From positions 124,001 to 188,000 of the forward strand of contig CAWFOC010000006.1 of assembly GCA_963817395.1 (NCBI GenBank): a DNA stretch of 64,000 nt. The letters are read 5' to 3'. The notes below the pieces were generated by a model that did no database searches, was not told the origin of the DNA, and saw only the letters and a list, made by a program, of their open reading frames with translations. Within the stretch, counting starts at the first letter, position 1, and each line of letters opens with the position of its first letter. This document shows, in pieces, positions 29,163 through 38,206 of this stretch. Source of the stretch: CAWGYQ01 sp963817395. GTDB lineage: Bacteria > Acidobacteriota > Vicinamibacteria > Vicinamibacterales > CAVPJW01. The position numbers and the translations under genes were made by a program.

Positions 29163-30605
29163 TCAATTCCGGTTCAGGACCGTTTCGCGCCGCGGTTTCT
29201 CCGGTGGCACGTGTTCGTGCAGGAACTGCGTGGCGAGCTCGAGAATCTTGTCGTTCAGCTCGATCCCCCTGGAGCGCGCCGTACTTCTCTCGAAACGCCG
29301 CGATGGGAACGACGGCTTTCGCCATCGCTCGATGGCCCCCGGCGTTGCCGATGTCGGCGAACCATTTCGCACGAACTCACCGGCATTGCGGGTGTACCCG
29401 AGATTTCTCACCGAGACGATGAGCATTTCGTTGACAATCCCGGAGATGATCGTCCACTTGATGTCTTCGAGCTGCAGGAAGAAATCCGCCACATAGGGAA
29501 TGAAGTCCTCGCGTGGCGTATGGCCGAGGAACGCGCAGAACACCTGATCGACGATGCGCCTGCTCTGGATCGCTTTCATCACATAGTCGAGGCGCTCCAG
29601 CGTGATCTCGGCGCCCTCCATCTTGCGAATCATCGCGGCGTCGGCCAGCGGATAGAGATACGAGAACGCCTCGAGATCCACGCGGTTGGCCTGCCGGTTG
29701 AAGAACAGCGTGTCCGACTTGATGGCATACAGCATGGCCGTGGCCACGCGCTCGGAGATGTTGGCATCGACCGCCCGCAGATGTTCGGTGAGGATCGTGC
29801 ACGTCGAGCCGTAGTCCTGACGGATGTCCTTGAACACGGCGCTGTAGCCCGGCTGCTCCGGATGGTGATCGATCACCAGATCGACCCGGTCGATCAGGTC
29901 GCCAAAGTAGTGCGGTTGCACGTCCACCATGGCCACGCGCTCGAAGCCGGCCACCGCCTCCGGCTGAACGATCTCGACATGGATGTCGAGCAGATTCTCC
30001 ATGCGCAGATTCTCCGGCCGGGTGACGCCCTGGATGGCGCCGATGATGGCGGTGGCTTTGGTGCGGCGGAGAAGGTTGCGGAGCGCCAGGCCGCTGGCCA
30101 TCGCGTCGGGATCCGGATCGTTGTGAAGCAGGATGAGCACCCGGTCGGCGTCGGTGAAGTACCGCTGATACTGCTGAACCCTCGCCCGCGTCAGCGACCG
30201 CCCGAACTCGGTGAGCAGCGGGCCGCCGAACAGCTCGGCCATCGAGAGGTACGCGATGTCGGGGAACGCGGAGCGAATCTCCTCCTCGCGCTTCTCGTCC
30301 GCACCGCTGGCCACGCCGAGGATGTAGATGAGCGTACCTCCGGCGTCCCGAATGGCTTCGATGATGCGCCGCAGGCTGCGCTTGCCCGTGTCCTCGATGA
30401 TGACGCAGGTATTGGGAGTGAGATCGGCCTTGAGATAGGTATCGGTCCGCCGGAGATCGCCTGCCGATATCTTGAGATCGGACGCCGTGAGACGGCGGGC
30501 CAGCTGGCGACTGTCGACCAGGAACTCGACTTCGAAGCTCGGAAGCAGGATCTGATCCAGGATGCGGATGAGGAACTCGTCCTGGCAGACCGCAAGACAC
30601 CGCAT
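29163..30605 (-). CDS. DHH-family phosphoesterase with TrkA-N-like N-terminal domain
   Basis: Two parts: an N-terminal Rossmann-like domain (about 1-130; CVIIEDTGKRSLRRIIEAI, GGTLIYILG) resembling potassium-channel RCK/TrkA-N domains, then a DHH/DHHA1 phosphoesterase with LHNDPDPDAMASGLALR and the hallmark VIDHHPEQPG. DHH enzymes of this type degrade nanoRNA, pAp or cyclic dinucleotides. Near the C-terminus, between about 29270 and 29370, the correct sequence is in another frame (HRAMAKAVVPIAAFREKYG), so two compensating breaks are present. ATG at 30605; 480 residues. Confidence 0.82.
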   Translation of the reverse strand: MRCLAVCQDEFLIRILDQILLPSFEVEFLVDSRQLARRLTASDLKISAGDLRRTDTYLKADLTPNTCVIIEDTGKRSLRRIIEAIRDAGGTLIYILGVASGADEKREEEIRSAFPDIAYLSMAELFGGPLLTEFGRSLTRARVQQYQRYFTDADRVLILLHNDPDPDAMASGLALRNLLRRTKATAIIGAIQGVTRPENLRMENLLDIHVEIVQPEAVAGFERVAMVDVQPHYFGDLIDRVDLVIDHHPEQPGYSAVFKDIRQDYGSTCTILTEHLRAVDANISERVATAMLYAIKSDTLFFNRQANRVDLEAFSYLYPLADAAMIRKMEGAEITLERLDYVMKAIQSRRIVDQVFCAFLGHTPREDFIPYVADFFLQLEDIKWTIISGIVNEMLIVSVRNLGYTRNAGEFVRNGSPTSATPGAIERWRKPSFPSRRFERSTARSRGIELNDKILELATQFLHEHVPPEKPRRETVLNRN

Positions 30606-30657
30606 GGAATTTTGCTGACGCCGTCCGGCTCGCTGGCGCGCCGACCGACAAACCTCG

Positions 30658-30663
30658 ATTATA
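30658..30663 (-). promoter_or_regulatory. Possible -10 element for the DHH gene
   Basis: A perfect TATAAT on the minus strand, about 53 bases before the ATG, in the 192-base divergent gap (30606-30797). The -35 region is poor (TTTCCC). No equivalent clear promoter is seen for the divergent VWFA gene. Confidence 0.35.
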
Positions 30664-30797
30664 AACCTGGACCGGAAGCGGGGAAACAGGAATCCCAGGC
30701 GAGCGGCGACTGATGTAGACTCGTGCAGCCTTCGCCCGGCCGGGGTCCTTGGCAGTCCGTCGGGTTGAGGGCGTGATCGAACCTGAGGGAGGGACCC

Positions 30798-31718
30798 ATG
30801 GGTGCACTTCGATTGGCCCTTGCCGCGGCGATTGCCGGCGCGGTCGCGGCGCCGTCGGCGCAGCAGGTCTTTCGCACGGGTGTGGATCTCGTGCACTTTA
30901 CCGTGACGGCCGTCGACCGCAAGGGTGGCCTCGTCACCAGCCTCACGCAGGACGATTTCGAGATCCTCGAGGACGGCCGCAAGCAGGCAATCGAGTATTT
31001 CGCCCGCGGCGACGAATCGGACCGCGCGCCCGAGCTCCACCTCGGCCTCCTGTTCGACACCAGCGGCAGCATGGGTCAGGACGTGAAGATGTCGCGGACG
31101 GCGGCCGTGAAGTTTCTCAACGCCCTGCCCGACGCCGAGGACATGACACTCGTGGATTTCGATACCGAAGTCCGCGTGACGCGATACGGCCAGGCCGACT
31201 TCGCCCGCTTGGTCGAACGTATCCGCAAGCGACAGCCTGATGGGTGGACGGCATTCTACGATGCCATCGGCGTCTATCTGGATGGCGCCCATGGGCAGAC
31301 CGGGCGCAAGGTGCTCGTGCTCTACACGGATGGCGGCGATACGAAGAGCGCGCTCAACTATCCCGACATGATGACCCTCGTCAAGGCCTCCGACGTCATC
31401 GTGTACGCCATCGGGTTTCTCGAACACCAGGGCGGCTCACGCCTCGACCAGCGAATGCGCCTCCAGCAGATTGCCGAGCACACGGGCGGCCAGGCCTTTT
31501 TCCCGAGCCGGGCCGAAGAACTCGACGGCATGTACGAGCGCATCGTCGAAGATCTGCGCGGGCATTACTCGCTGGGCTATTCCTCGACCAACGACCGAAG
31601 CGACGGCGCCTGGCGCAAGGTCGAGATTCGTGTGACACGCCCGGACCTCAAGGGGCTGAAGATCCGCACGCGCAAGGGCTACTTCGCGCCGTACCGCGAC
31701 GACGCCGCCCAGCGCTGA
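30798..31718 (+). CDS. Secreted VWFA-domain protein of the acidobacterial type
   Basis: 306 residues with a signal peptide (MGALRLALAAAIAGAVAAP, cleavage near SAQQ). A short N-terminal beta domain (FRTGVDLVHFTVTAVDRKG, DDFEILEDGRKQ) typical of VWFA-related Acidobacteria proteins precedes the von Willebrand A fold. The metal-ion site is intact: DTSGS, a later Thr, and YTDGGDT. The C-terminus (HYSLGYSSTN, RTRKGYFAPY) is also typical. Likely periplasmic or surface protein-protein binding; partner unknown. GAGGGAGGG ribosome-binding site ahead of the ATG at 30798. Confidence 0.85.
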   Translation: MGALRLALAAAIAGAVAAPSAQQVFRTGVDLVHFTVTAVDRKGGLVTSLTQDDFEILEDGRKQAIEYFARGDESDRAPELHLGLLFDTSGSMGQDVKMSRTAAVKFLNALPDAEDMTLVDFDTEVRVTRYGQADFARLVERIRKRQPDGWTAFYDAIGVYLDGAHGQTGRKVLVLYTDGGDTKSALNYPDMMTLVKASDVIVYAIGFLEHQGGSRLDQRMRLQQIAEHTGGQAFFPSRAEELDGMYERIVEDLRGHYSLGYSSTNDRSDGAWRKVEIRVTRPDLKGLKIRTRKGYFAPYRDDAAQR

Positions 31719-31876
31719 GTCAGCGCACGGTCACATCGCTCCTTCCCGGGGCTGGCTTTCGACATTGCAGCAGGCCGGCCCGGCGCGGTCCCAGATCCGA
31801 TGTGGTACGATGGCAGTTTCATGGCGACACGGCGGAGCCTGCCGTGTCGGCCGAGCCGAAAGCGTTCTCGAAGTCC

Positions 31877-33901
31877 ATGCCATCGCGCACCGATCGCTTC
31901 ACGCTGGTCACCGACTTCGAAGTGCGGGGCGACCAGGCCCGCGCCATCGAAGAGCTCACCGATGGCCTGAACCGGGGTGACCGCCATCAGACGCTGCTCG
32001 GGGTGACGGGGTCGGGGAAGACCTTCACGATGGCGCAGGTGATCGCGCGCGTTCAGCGTCCGACGCTGGTGATGGTGCACAACAAGACGCTGGCGGCTCA
32101 GCTCTTCCAGGAGTTCCGGCGCTTCTTTCCTGATAATGCCGTCGAGTATTTCGTGAGCTACTACGACTACTACCAGCCGGAGGCCTACGTTCCCACCACC
32201 GACTCGTACATCGAGAAGGAAGCGACGGTCAACGAAGAGATCGATCGTCTGCGCCTGTCGGCCACGCGCGCGCTCTTCGAGCGCCGCGACGTCATCATCG
32301 TGGCCAGCGTGTCGTGCATCTACGGCCTGGGTTCGCCCGAGGCGTATTACGGGATGATGCTGCCGCTCGAGATCGGCCAGCGGATCGATCGGGAGCAGAT
32401 CCTGCGCAAGCTCGTCGAGATTCAATACGAGCGCAACGACATCGACTTTACGCGCGGCACGTTCCGGGTCCGAGGTGACATCATCGAGGTGTATCCGTCC
32501 TACGAAGAGCAGGCGCTCAGAATCGAGCTCTTCGGCGACGAGGTGGACAGCCTGGTGTCCTTCGATCCGATGACGGGCCGCACAGGCCGCCGATTCGACC
32601 GCCAGGCCGTCTATCCGAGGAGCCACTTCGTCACCACGCGCGACCGAACTCGCCAGGCCGTCGAGTCGATCAAGGCGGAGCTGGGTTGGTATCGCTCGAA
32701 GCTCGAGTCGGAAGGGAAGCTGCTGGAGGCTCAACGTCTGCACCAGCGCACCATGTTCGATCTCGAGATGATGCGCGAGATCGGATACTGCCACGGCATC
32801 GAGAACTACTCACGCCACCTGACCGGGCGGGCCCCCGGGGAACCTCCACCTACGCTGCTCGACTATCTCCCTTCCGACGCGCTCACGATTGTGGACGAGA
32901 GCCATCAGACCGTCCCCCAGATTCGCGGCATGTTCCACGGCGATCGATCGCGAAAAGAAGTGCTGGTAGCCTACGGTTTTCGCCTGCCGTCCGCCCTGGA
33001 CAATCGGCCCCTCGATTTCGAGGAGTGGCAGGCGCGCATCGGTCAGGTGCTGTTCGTGTCGGCGACGCCGGGCCCCTACGAGCTGGCCCGGTCCGAGGGG
33101 GTCGTCGTCGAGCAGATCATCCGTCCGACGGGTTTGACCGATCCGCCCATCGAGGTACGGCCCGTGAAGGGGCAGGTGGACGATCTGCTCCAGGAAATTC
33201 GGACGCGCGCGGCCGCGCGCGAGCGGGTGCTCGTGACGACACTGACCAAGCGCATGGCCGAAGATCTGACGCAGTATTACCAGGAGCTGGGCGTCAGGGT
33301 CCGCTATCTGCATTCGGACATCGATACGCTGGAGCGCGTCCAGATTCTGCGGGATCTGCGGCTGGGCGCGTTCGACGTCCTGGTCGGCATCAATCTCCTC
33401 CGCGAAGGCCTCGATCTCCCCGAGGTGTCGCTGGTGGCCATCCTGGACGCTGACAAAGAAGGCTTTCTGCGGTCGGCAGGTTCGCTGATTCAGACTTCGG
33501 GCCGCGCCGCGCGCAACGTGAATGGCCGCGTCTTGATGTACGCCGATCGCATGACCGACTCGATGCGGTCGGCCATCGACGAAACCGATCGGCGGCGCCG
33601 AGTGCAGCAGGCGTACAACGAAGAACATGGCATCACACCGGCGTCCATCGTCAAGGACATCGGGTCGGTGTTGTCGAGCGTGTACGAGCGCGATTATCTG
33701 CAGGTGTCCCTCGAGATCGGAGAGGGCGAGCAGTTTCGAACGCAGGCCGAGCTGGAGGCGCGCGTGATCGAACTCGAGCGCGAGATGCGTCAGGCGGCCG
33801 GAAACCTCGACTTCGAGAAGGCGGCGGGTCTGCGCGATCGCATCAGAGCGTTGCGTACGCGTGATCTGGGTCTGGGACGGACGGCGGCCGTGCAGTCGTG
33901 A
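31877..33901 (+). CDS. uvrB: Excinuclease ABC subunit B
   Basis: Nucleotide-excision-repair helicase that hands damaged DNA from UvrA to UvrC. From the ATG at 31877 it is 674 residues, the normal size. Walker A GVTGSGKTFT, the beta-hairpin YYDYYQPEAYVP, motif DESH, helicase motifs V-VI (GINLLREGLDLPEV, QTSGRAARN), and a C-terminal UVR domain (ELEREMRQAAGNLDFEKAA) are all present. The frame is open far upstream, but the sequence before 31877 is not UvrB-like. Confidence 0.97.
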   Translation: MPSRTDRFTLVTDFEVRGDQARAIEELTDGLNRGDRHQTLLGVTGSGKTFTMAQVIARVQRPTLVMVHNKTLAAQLFQEFRRFFPDNAVEYFVSYYDYYQPEAYVPTTDSYIEKEATVNEEIDRLRLSATRALFERRDVIIVASVSCIYGLGSPEAYYGMMLPLEIGQRIDREQILRKLVEIQYERNDIDFTRGTFRVRGDIIEVYPSYEEQALRIELFGDEVDSLVSFDPMTGRTGRRFDRQAVYPRSHFVTTRDRTRQAVESIKAELGWYRSKLESEGKLLEAQRLHQRTMFDLEMMREIGYCHGIENYSRHLTGRAPGEPPPTLLDYLPSDALTIVDESHQTVPQIRGMFHGDRSRKEVLVAYGFRLPSALDNRPLDFEEWQARIGQVLFVSATPGPYELARSEGVVVEQIIRPTGLTDPPIEVRPVKGQVDDLLQEIRTRAAARERVLVTTLTKRMAEDLTQYYQELGVRVRYLHSDIDTLERVQILRDLRLGAFDVLVGINLLREGLDLPEVSLVAILDADKEGFLRSAGSLIQTSGRAARNVNGRVLMYADRMTDSMRSAIDETDRRRRVQQAYNEEHGITPASIVKDIGSVLSSVYERDYLQVSLEIGEGEQFRTQAELEARVIELEREMRQAAGNLDFEKAAGLRDRIRALRTRDLGLGRTAAVQS

Positions 33902-34698
33902 GCGCCAAAGCGGACTGGGGCGCGCTGTCCGCCGGTCTCGAGACATGGCTGAAGAAGGCGCTGCTCGAAGTTCAGGAGTACGTGAGGCTGTGTGTCGCGG
34001 TCGCGCGCGCCGCCGTGACCCGGCCGTTCTACCGGCACGATTTCGTGGAGCAGCTCGACGCCATCGGCGTCGGTTCGCTGACCGTCGTCCTGCTGACGGG
34101 CCTGTTCACCGGGGCCGTGCTCGCGCTCCAGACCGGCATCACGCTCGATCAGTTCGGGGCCCGTCCGTTCGTGGGCCGGCTGGTCAGCGCGTCGATCATC
34201 AAGGAACTTGGTCCCGTGCTCACGGCGCTGATGCTGACCGGCCGCGTGGCGTCAGGCATCGCGGCCGAGCTCGGGTCGATGGCGGTGACCGAGCAGATCA
34301 ACGCGATGCGGGCGCTGGGCATCGATCCGGTGCGCAAGCTGGCGGTGCCCCGGGTACTCGCCGGCATCCTGATGGCGCCCGTGCTGACAGTCGTCGCCGA
34401 TTTCGTCGCGATCCTCGGAGGCGCGATTATCGCGATCCTGCAACTGCAGGTGGCCCCCAGCGTCTATTGGAAGTCCGTCGTCGACGGGCTCTACCTGCAG
34501 GATGCGTGGATGGGCCTCATCAAGCCGTTTGCATTGGGATTCGTGATCGTCAGCGTCGGCTGCCACGTGGGCCTGCGCACGACAGGCGGTACGCAAGGGG
34601 TCGGTCGCGCGACGACCAATGCTGTGGTCGCAGCGTCGGTCGGGGTGCTGGCCGTGAACTTCTTCCTCACGCGCCTGTTGATTACCTTGATGTACTAG
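33898..34698 (+). CDS. mlaE: MlaE-type ABC transporter permease
   Basis: Inner-membrane permease of the Mla-type phospholipid/organic-solvent transporter. 266 residues with about five to six helices. Conserved features: ALQTGITLDQFGA, SIIKELGPVLTALMLTGRV, AAELGSMAVTEQINAMRALG. GTG at 33898 overlaps the uvrB stop (GTGA). With the ATPase and the MCE protein that follow it forms a three-gene lipid-transport operon; direction of transport is not deducible here. Confidence 0.92.
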   Translation: MSAKADWGALSAGLETWLKKALLEVQEYVRLCVAVARAAVTRPFYRHDFVEQLDAIGVGSLTVVLLTGLFTGAVLALQTGITLDQFGARPFVGRLVSASIIKELGPVLTALMLTGRVASGIAAELGSMAVTEQINAMRALGIDPVRKLAVPRVLAGILMAPVLTVVADFVAILGGAIIAILQLQVAPSVYWKSVVDGLYLQDAWMGLIKPFALGFVIVSVGCHVGLRTTGGTQGVGRATTNAVVAASVGVLAVNFFLTRLLITLMY

Positions 34699-34699
34699 C

Positions 34700-35575
34700 A
34701 TGAGCCGGATGTTCGATCAGAGAGACGCGGAAACCCAGCCGGTCGACTCGGTGACCCTGGAAGAGGCGCTCGGGCCCGGATCGCCGATCGTCTTGTTCGA
34801 CAAGGTCACTCTGGCCTTCGACGACAAGGTGATTCTTCGCGAAATCAGCTTCACGCTGATCAAGGGGCGCACCAAGATTTTCCTGGGCGCCAGCGGAGCG
34901 GGAAAATCCACGATCCTCAAGTTGATCCTCGGACTCTGGAGACCGGATGCGGGCCTGATTTGGGTGAACGGGGAGCGGACCGACACGATGACCGAGGACG
35001 AGCTCAGAGCCGTGCGAGGGGATCTCGGCATGGTCTTCCAGGAAGGGGCGCTGTTCGACTCGTTGACCGTCCTCGAGAACGTGGGCTTCAAGCTCTACGA
35101 AGAAACGGATCTGCCGCTCGACCAGGTGCGGCACCGGGTCGAGGAGGTGCTGGGGTTCGTCGGCCTTACCGAGTACATCGATCGGATGCCGTCCGAGCTG
35201 TCGGGCGGCCAGCGCCGTCGGGTGGCAATCGCGCGGGCCATGGCGGCCAAGCCCCGCATTCTGTTGTACGACGAGCCCACGACGGGCCTCGATCCCATCA
35301 CCGCCTCGACGGTGGACGACGAGATCATCAAGCTGCGCGATCTCGAAAACGTGAGCTCAATCGTCGTCACGCATCAGCTGCGCGACGCGTTCTACGTGGC
35401 GACCCACACGGCTGAACGGGAAGCCGATGGATCCATCAGAATCGTGGCGGCTGACGCCGACAAATCGGAAGAGGCCGAGTTCATCATGCTTCGCGACGGC
35501 CGAATCGTCTTCGAGGGGCACGCCGAGGAGCTCCGGCAGTCCACCGATCCGTATTTGCGCACGTTTCTTTCGTGA
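34700..35575 (+). CDS. mlaF: MlaF-type ABC transporter ATP-binding protein
   Basis: ATPase partner of the MlaE-type permease. Walker A GASGAGKST, Q-loop MVFQEGALFDSLTV, signature LSGGQRRRVAIARAMA, Walker B ILLYDEPTTGLDP and the switch His in VVTHQ are all intact. 291 residues, with about 30 extra residues before the first strand. The ATG follows the permease stop by one base. Confidence 0.95.
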   Translation: MSRMFDQRDAETQPVDSVTLEEALGPGSPIVLFDKVTLAFDDKVILREISFTLIKGRTKIFLGASGAGKSTILKLILGLWRPDAGLIWVNGERTDTMTEDELRAVRGDLGMVFQEGALFDSLTVLENVGFKLYEETDLPLDQVRHRVEEVLGFVGLTEYIDRMPSELSGGQRRRVAIARAMAAKPRILLYDEPTTGLDPITASTVDDEIIKLRDLENVSSIVVTHQLRDAFYVATHTAEREADGSIRIVAADADKSEEAEFIMLRDGRIVFEGHAEELRQSTDPYLRTFLS

Positions 35576-35614
35576 GCGTCGGACGACGTCCGGCGCTCCT
35601 GGAAAGGTTTGACC

Positions 35615-36655
35615 ATGCCTCGCACGCGTTCCCTGGCCTGGGCCGAGTTGAAGATCGGAATCCTCTCTATCTCGGCCCTCCTCCTCGCCGCGTTCCTCAT
35701 TTTTCTGCTCGGCGGTCAGGGTGGCTTCTTCTGGCAGCAGTACCACTTGAAAACGCGGTTCCCCAACGTGGCTACCATCAAGCCGGGCTCGCCCGTGCGC
35801 GTGGCCGGTGTGGACGTTGGCACGGTTGACGCCATCCGCTTTGTCGGGACTGAGGTCGAGGTGGAGCTCGAGCTGGACGAGAGCGTCAAAGATCGCGTCC
35901 GCACCGCGTCGCGGGCGTCGATCGGCTCGGTCTCGCTTCTTGGCGAGGGCGCCGTCGATATTACGGCGACCTCCGAAGGCGAGATCATTCCTGAGTGGGG
36001 ATACGTGCCCGCGGGTGGAGGGTCCGGCGCGCTCTCCGACGTGCTTGCGCAGGGCACGAAGGGCCTGGAAGAAGCCACCGCGCTCTTCCAGGATATTCGC
36101 CAGGGCAAGGGCACACTGGGACGGCTGGTCACCGACGAACAGCTCTATCAGGATTTGCATCGGTTCATCACGACGGCCGACGGTGTCGTACAGACCATCA
36201 ACAAGGGGGACGGTACGCTCGGTCGTCTCATCAACGATCCGACAGCCGCCCGCCAGCTCGAAGCGTCACTGAAGGAGCTGAGCGCCCTCACCGCGCGGAT
36301 CCGTTCTGGTGAGGGCAGCCTGGGCCGGCTGGTCAACGACGACACGCTCGCCAAGTCGCTGGAGTCGACGGCGGCGAATGCCCAAGCCATTACGGGCAAG
36401 CTGGCGAGTGGCGAGGGCACGGCTGGCAAGCTCATCAACGATGCCGCCCTGTACCAACGTCTCGATTCGGTCACCGGCCGGCTCGACGCGCTCATCACCC
36501 GGCTGAACGAGGGTGAGGGTACTGCGGGGCGTTTACTGAAAGATCGGGAGCTCTACGACAACATGAACGCGGCGGCTGCCCAGCTGCGCGGGCTGATCGA
36601 GGAGATCCGCAAAGACCCTCGAAACTACCTCAGGGTTCGTGTGAGCATCTTCTGA
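35615..36655 (+). CDS. mlaD: MCE/MlaD-family lipid-transport protein with 34-residue repeats
   Basis: Substrate-binding MCE protein of the lipid ABC transporter: one membrane helix (about residues 12-33), an MCE domain (about 40-120; FPNVATIKPGSPVRVAGVDV, ASIGSVSLLGEG), then a long helical tail. The tail holds five copies of GxG(T/S)xG(R/K)L at residues 164, 198, 232, 266 and 300, a period of exactly 34. ATG at 35615 with GGAAAGG upstream; a TTG at 35609 is possible. 346 residues. The tail may form the helical barrel or channel that spans the periplasm. Confidence 0.9.
   Translation: MPRTRSLAWAELKIGILSISALLLAAFLIFLLGGQGGFFWQQYHLKTRFPNVATIKPGSPVRVAGVDVGTVDAIRFVGTEVEVELELDESVKDRVRTASRASIGSVSLLGEGAVDITATSEGEIIPEWGYVPAGGGSGALSDVLAQGTKGLEEATALFQDIRQGKGTLGRLVTDEQLYQDLHRFITTADGVVQTINKGDGTLGRLINDPTAARQLEASLKELSALTARIRSGEGSLGRLVNDDTLAKSLESTAANAQAITGKLASGEGTAGKLINDAALYQRLDSVTGRLDALITRLNEGEGTAGRLLKDRELYDNMNAAAAQLRGLIEEIRKDPRNYLRVRVSIF
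36104..36613 (+). repeat. Five 102-base in-frame repeats within the MCE gene
   Basis: The encoded motif GxG(T/S)xG(R/K)L recurs five times with identical 34-residue spacing (starts at codons 164, 198, 232, 266, 300). Between motifs the sequence varies, so this is protein-level periodicity rather than recent DNA duplication. Confidence 0.8.
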
Positions 36656-36742
36656 GAGTTGACAGATGGTGCGATCGGGTTGAGAGTTAGAGAGCGGGGG
36701 TTCCGACCACGACGCATCGATCCGGTTCGGAAGGAGACTCAC

Positions 36743-37012
36743 ATGTCGAGGGATAACGGGGGCGGAGAAGTCATGCTGGCGTTCCTGGTTGGGGTCGCGG
36801 CAGGCGCTGCGCTGGCTCTGCTGTATGCGCCAGCTCGCGGCGAGGAGACGCGCAGCTATCTGACCGAGCGGGCCAAAGTCGGGCGCGAGAAGGCGGCCGG
36901 TGCCGCGAAACAGGGCCGCGACCTGATCAATCGCCAGCGCGAGAACCTGGGCACGGCCATCGAGAAGGGCCGCGAGGCCTACCAGCAGGCGCGCCAAAAG
37001 GAGACCGTGTGA
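36743..37012 (+). CDS. Small YtxH-like membrane protein
   Basis: 89 residues from the ATG at 36743, preceded by AAGGAG. One N-terminal hydrophobic segment (VMLAFLVGVAAGAALALLYA) is followed by APARGEETR and a charged amphipathic helix rich in Lys, Arg, Glu and Gln, the layout of YtxH/gas-vesicle-like stress proteins. Its stop overlaps the next GTG start. Function unknown; the neighbouring Mla genes suggest an envelope role. Confidence 0.7.
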   Translation: MSRDNGGGEVMLAFLVGVAAGAALALLYAPARGEETRSYLTERAKVGREKAAGAAKQGRDLINRQRENLGTAIEKGREAYQQARQKETV

Positions 37013-37431
37013 CGTCCTGGGGGTACGTCTTTCTCGGCGCGATCGCGATCTCAACGGTGTTGATGGCGCTCATCCAGGTGGGCGCCATCGTGGTGGCCGC
37101 GAAACTCGCCCGGCGGGTGGATCGGCTGGTCGATCGAGTCGAGCACGAAATGAAGCCGGTGCTGGCGAGCATGACCGCGATCGGCCATGACGCGGCGCGC
37201 GTGAGCTCTCTCGCCGTATCTCAGATGGAGCGTGCCGATCAGGCCGTGGCGAGGCTCACCCATCGTGCCGATGCTACGCTCAATGTCGTTCAGAATGCGT
37301 TGACCGCCCCCGCGCGGGAGAGTCTGGCTCTGATCAGCGGACTCAAGGCTGCCGTCGCCCAGTTTCGGAACTCGAAGGACGAGCCGCGTGGGCCTGGACG
37401 CGCCGAAGACGAAGACGCGTTGTTCATCTAG
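37009..37431 (+). CDS. Small membrane-anchored helical protein (DUF948-like)
   Basis: 140 residues from a GTG overlapping the previous stop by four bases. One N-terminal membrane helix (about 5-30), then a long helix of heptad character (RRVDRLVDRVEHEMKPVLAS) with no catalytic motif. Organisation resembles DUF948-type proteins often found next to YtxH-like genes. The tail is acidic (AEDEDALFI). Role unknown. Confidence 0.65.
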   Translation: MTSWGYVFLGAIAISTVLMALIQVGAIVVAAKLARRVDRLVDRVEHEMKPVLASMTAIGHDAARVSSLAVSQMERADQAVARLTHRADATLNVVQNALTAPARESLALISGLKAAVAQFRNSKDEPRGPGRAEDEDALFI

Positions 37432-37519
37432 GCGAGAGAGGAATGCGCGCGCCAGCTTCTGATTGACGGCTGCCGCTCCCGGTGTCACAATCCGGCCCTG
37501 CTGAGCTTGGAGGGCCGTC

Positions 37520-38074
37520 ATGACCAGCTGCCTTGGACGATCGGTCCGCATCACCGCCGCAACCGCTGTCGCAGGTATGCTCGCCACCGGACCACTGGCC
37601 GCCCAGGAATCCGGATCGGCGGCGCTTGCCAAGGAGCTGACCACCCGCATGGAGGAGGCGAAGCTCCAGTCCGTGGCAGCCACGGGCGCCGAGTCCAACC
37701 AGTTCGTCGCCGCCCTCTGGGTTCAAGGCTTTCAACTCCTCGCCGTGGCGGCCAAATACTCGGCTCCGGCCATCATGGCCGAGAAACTCGCCAAGAAGCA
37801 GTATCGCGACATCTATCTGGATCTGAATGCGGCCGCCGTTCCGGGATCGCGGCTCTTCATCGAAGATCTGTCCGCGGACGGCCTCAAGGCACGCGGGGGA
37901 CGAAGCGATCCGTCCGACACTTACGAAAGTGGCAGCAGTCGCGTGACGTTCGACGGTGACTACCGGGCGCAGAAGATCGGCGAAGATGAGTACAACGCCG
38001 CGTTCGCCGCGGCCGAGACGGCCTACCAAGGCATCCTGAAGGCGCTGCTGGCGGAACTGAAGAAGGGATCCTAG
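37520..38074 (+). CDS. Exported hypothetical protein
   Basis: 184 residues with a signal peptide ending near GPLAAQE (residue about 32). The mature part is helical with one alanine-rich region (QGFQLLAVAAKYSAPAIMAE). No motif I recognise, and no membrane helix after the signal, so probably periplasmic. ATG at 37520. It ends 58 bases before tRNA-Val. Confidence 0.65.
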   Translation: MTSCLGRSVRITAATAVAGMLATGPLAAQESGSAALAKELTTRMEEAKLQSVAATGAESNQFVAALWVQGFQLLAVAAKYSAPAIMAEKLAKKQYRDIYLDLNAAAVPGSRLFIEDLSADGLKARGGRSDPSDTYESGSSRVTFDGDYRAQKIGEDEYNAAFAAAETAYQGILKALLAELKKGS

Positions 38075-38131
38075 CACCGGATCGTTGCCGCTCGGCGCGG
38101 CGTTACGTTAGACTGATCGAACCTGAACGGC

Positions 38132-38206
38132 GGGCGCTTGGCTCAGCGGTAGAGCATCGCCTTCACACGGCGGGGGTCAGTGGTTCGAATCCACTAGCGC
38201 CCACCA
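38132..38206 (+). tRNA. tRNA-Val (anticodon CAC)
   Basis: Cloverleaf fits by eye: acceptor GGGCGCT pairs with AGCGCCC, anticodon stem TCGCC/GGCGG around loop TTCACAC (anticodon CAC), T-arm AGTGG-TTCGAAT-CCACT, discriminator A and encoded CCA. Reads the valine codon GTG. A gene-poor stretch follows, as is common where elements have inserted at tRNA genes. Confidence 0.95.

Noticed and set aside
29211..30713. 500-residue plus-strand ORF across the DHH gene
   Set aside because: Antisense shadow of the DHH phosphoesterase, whose motifs are clear on the minus strand.
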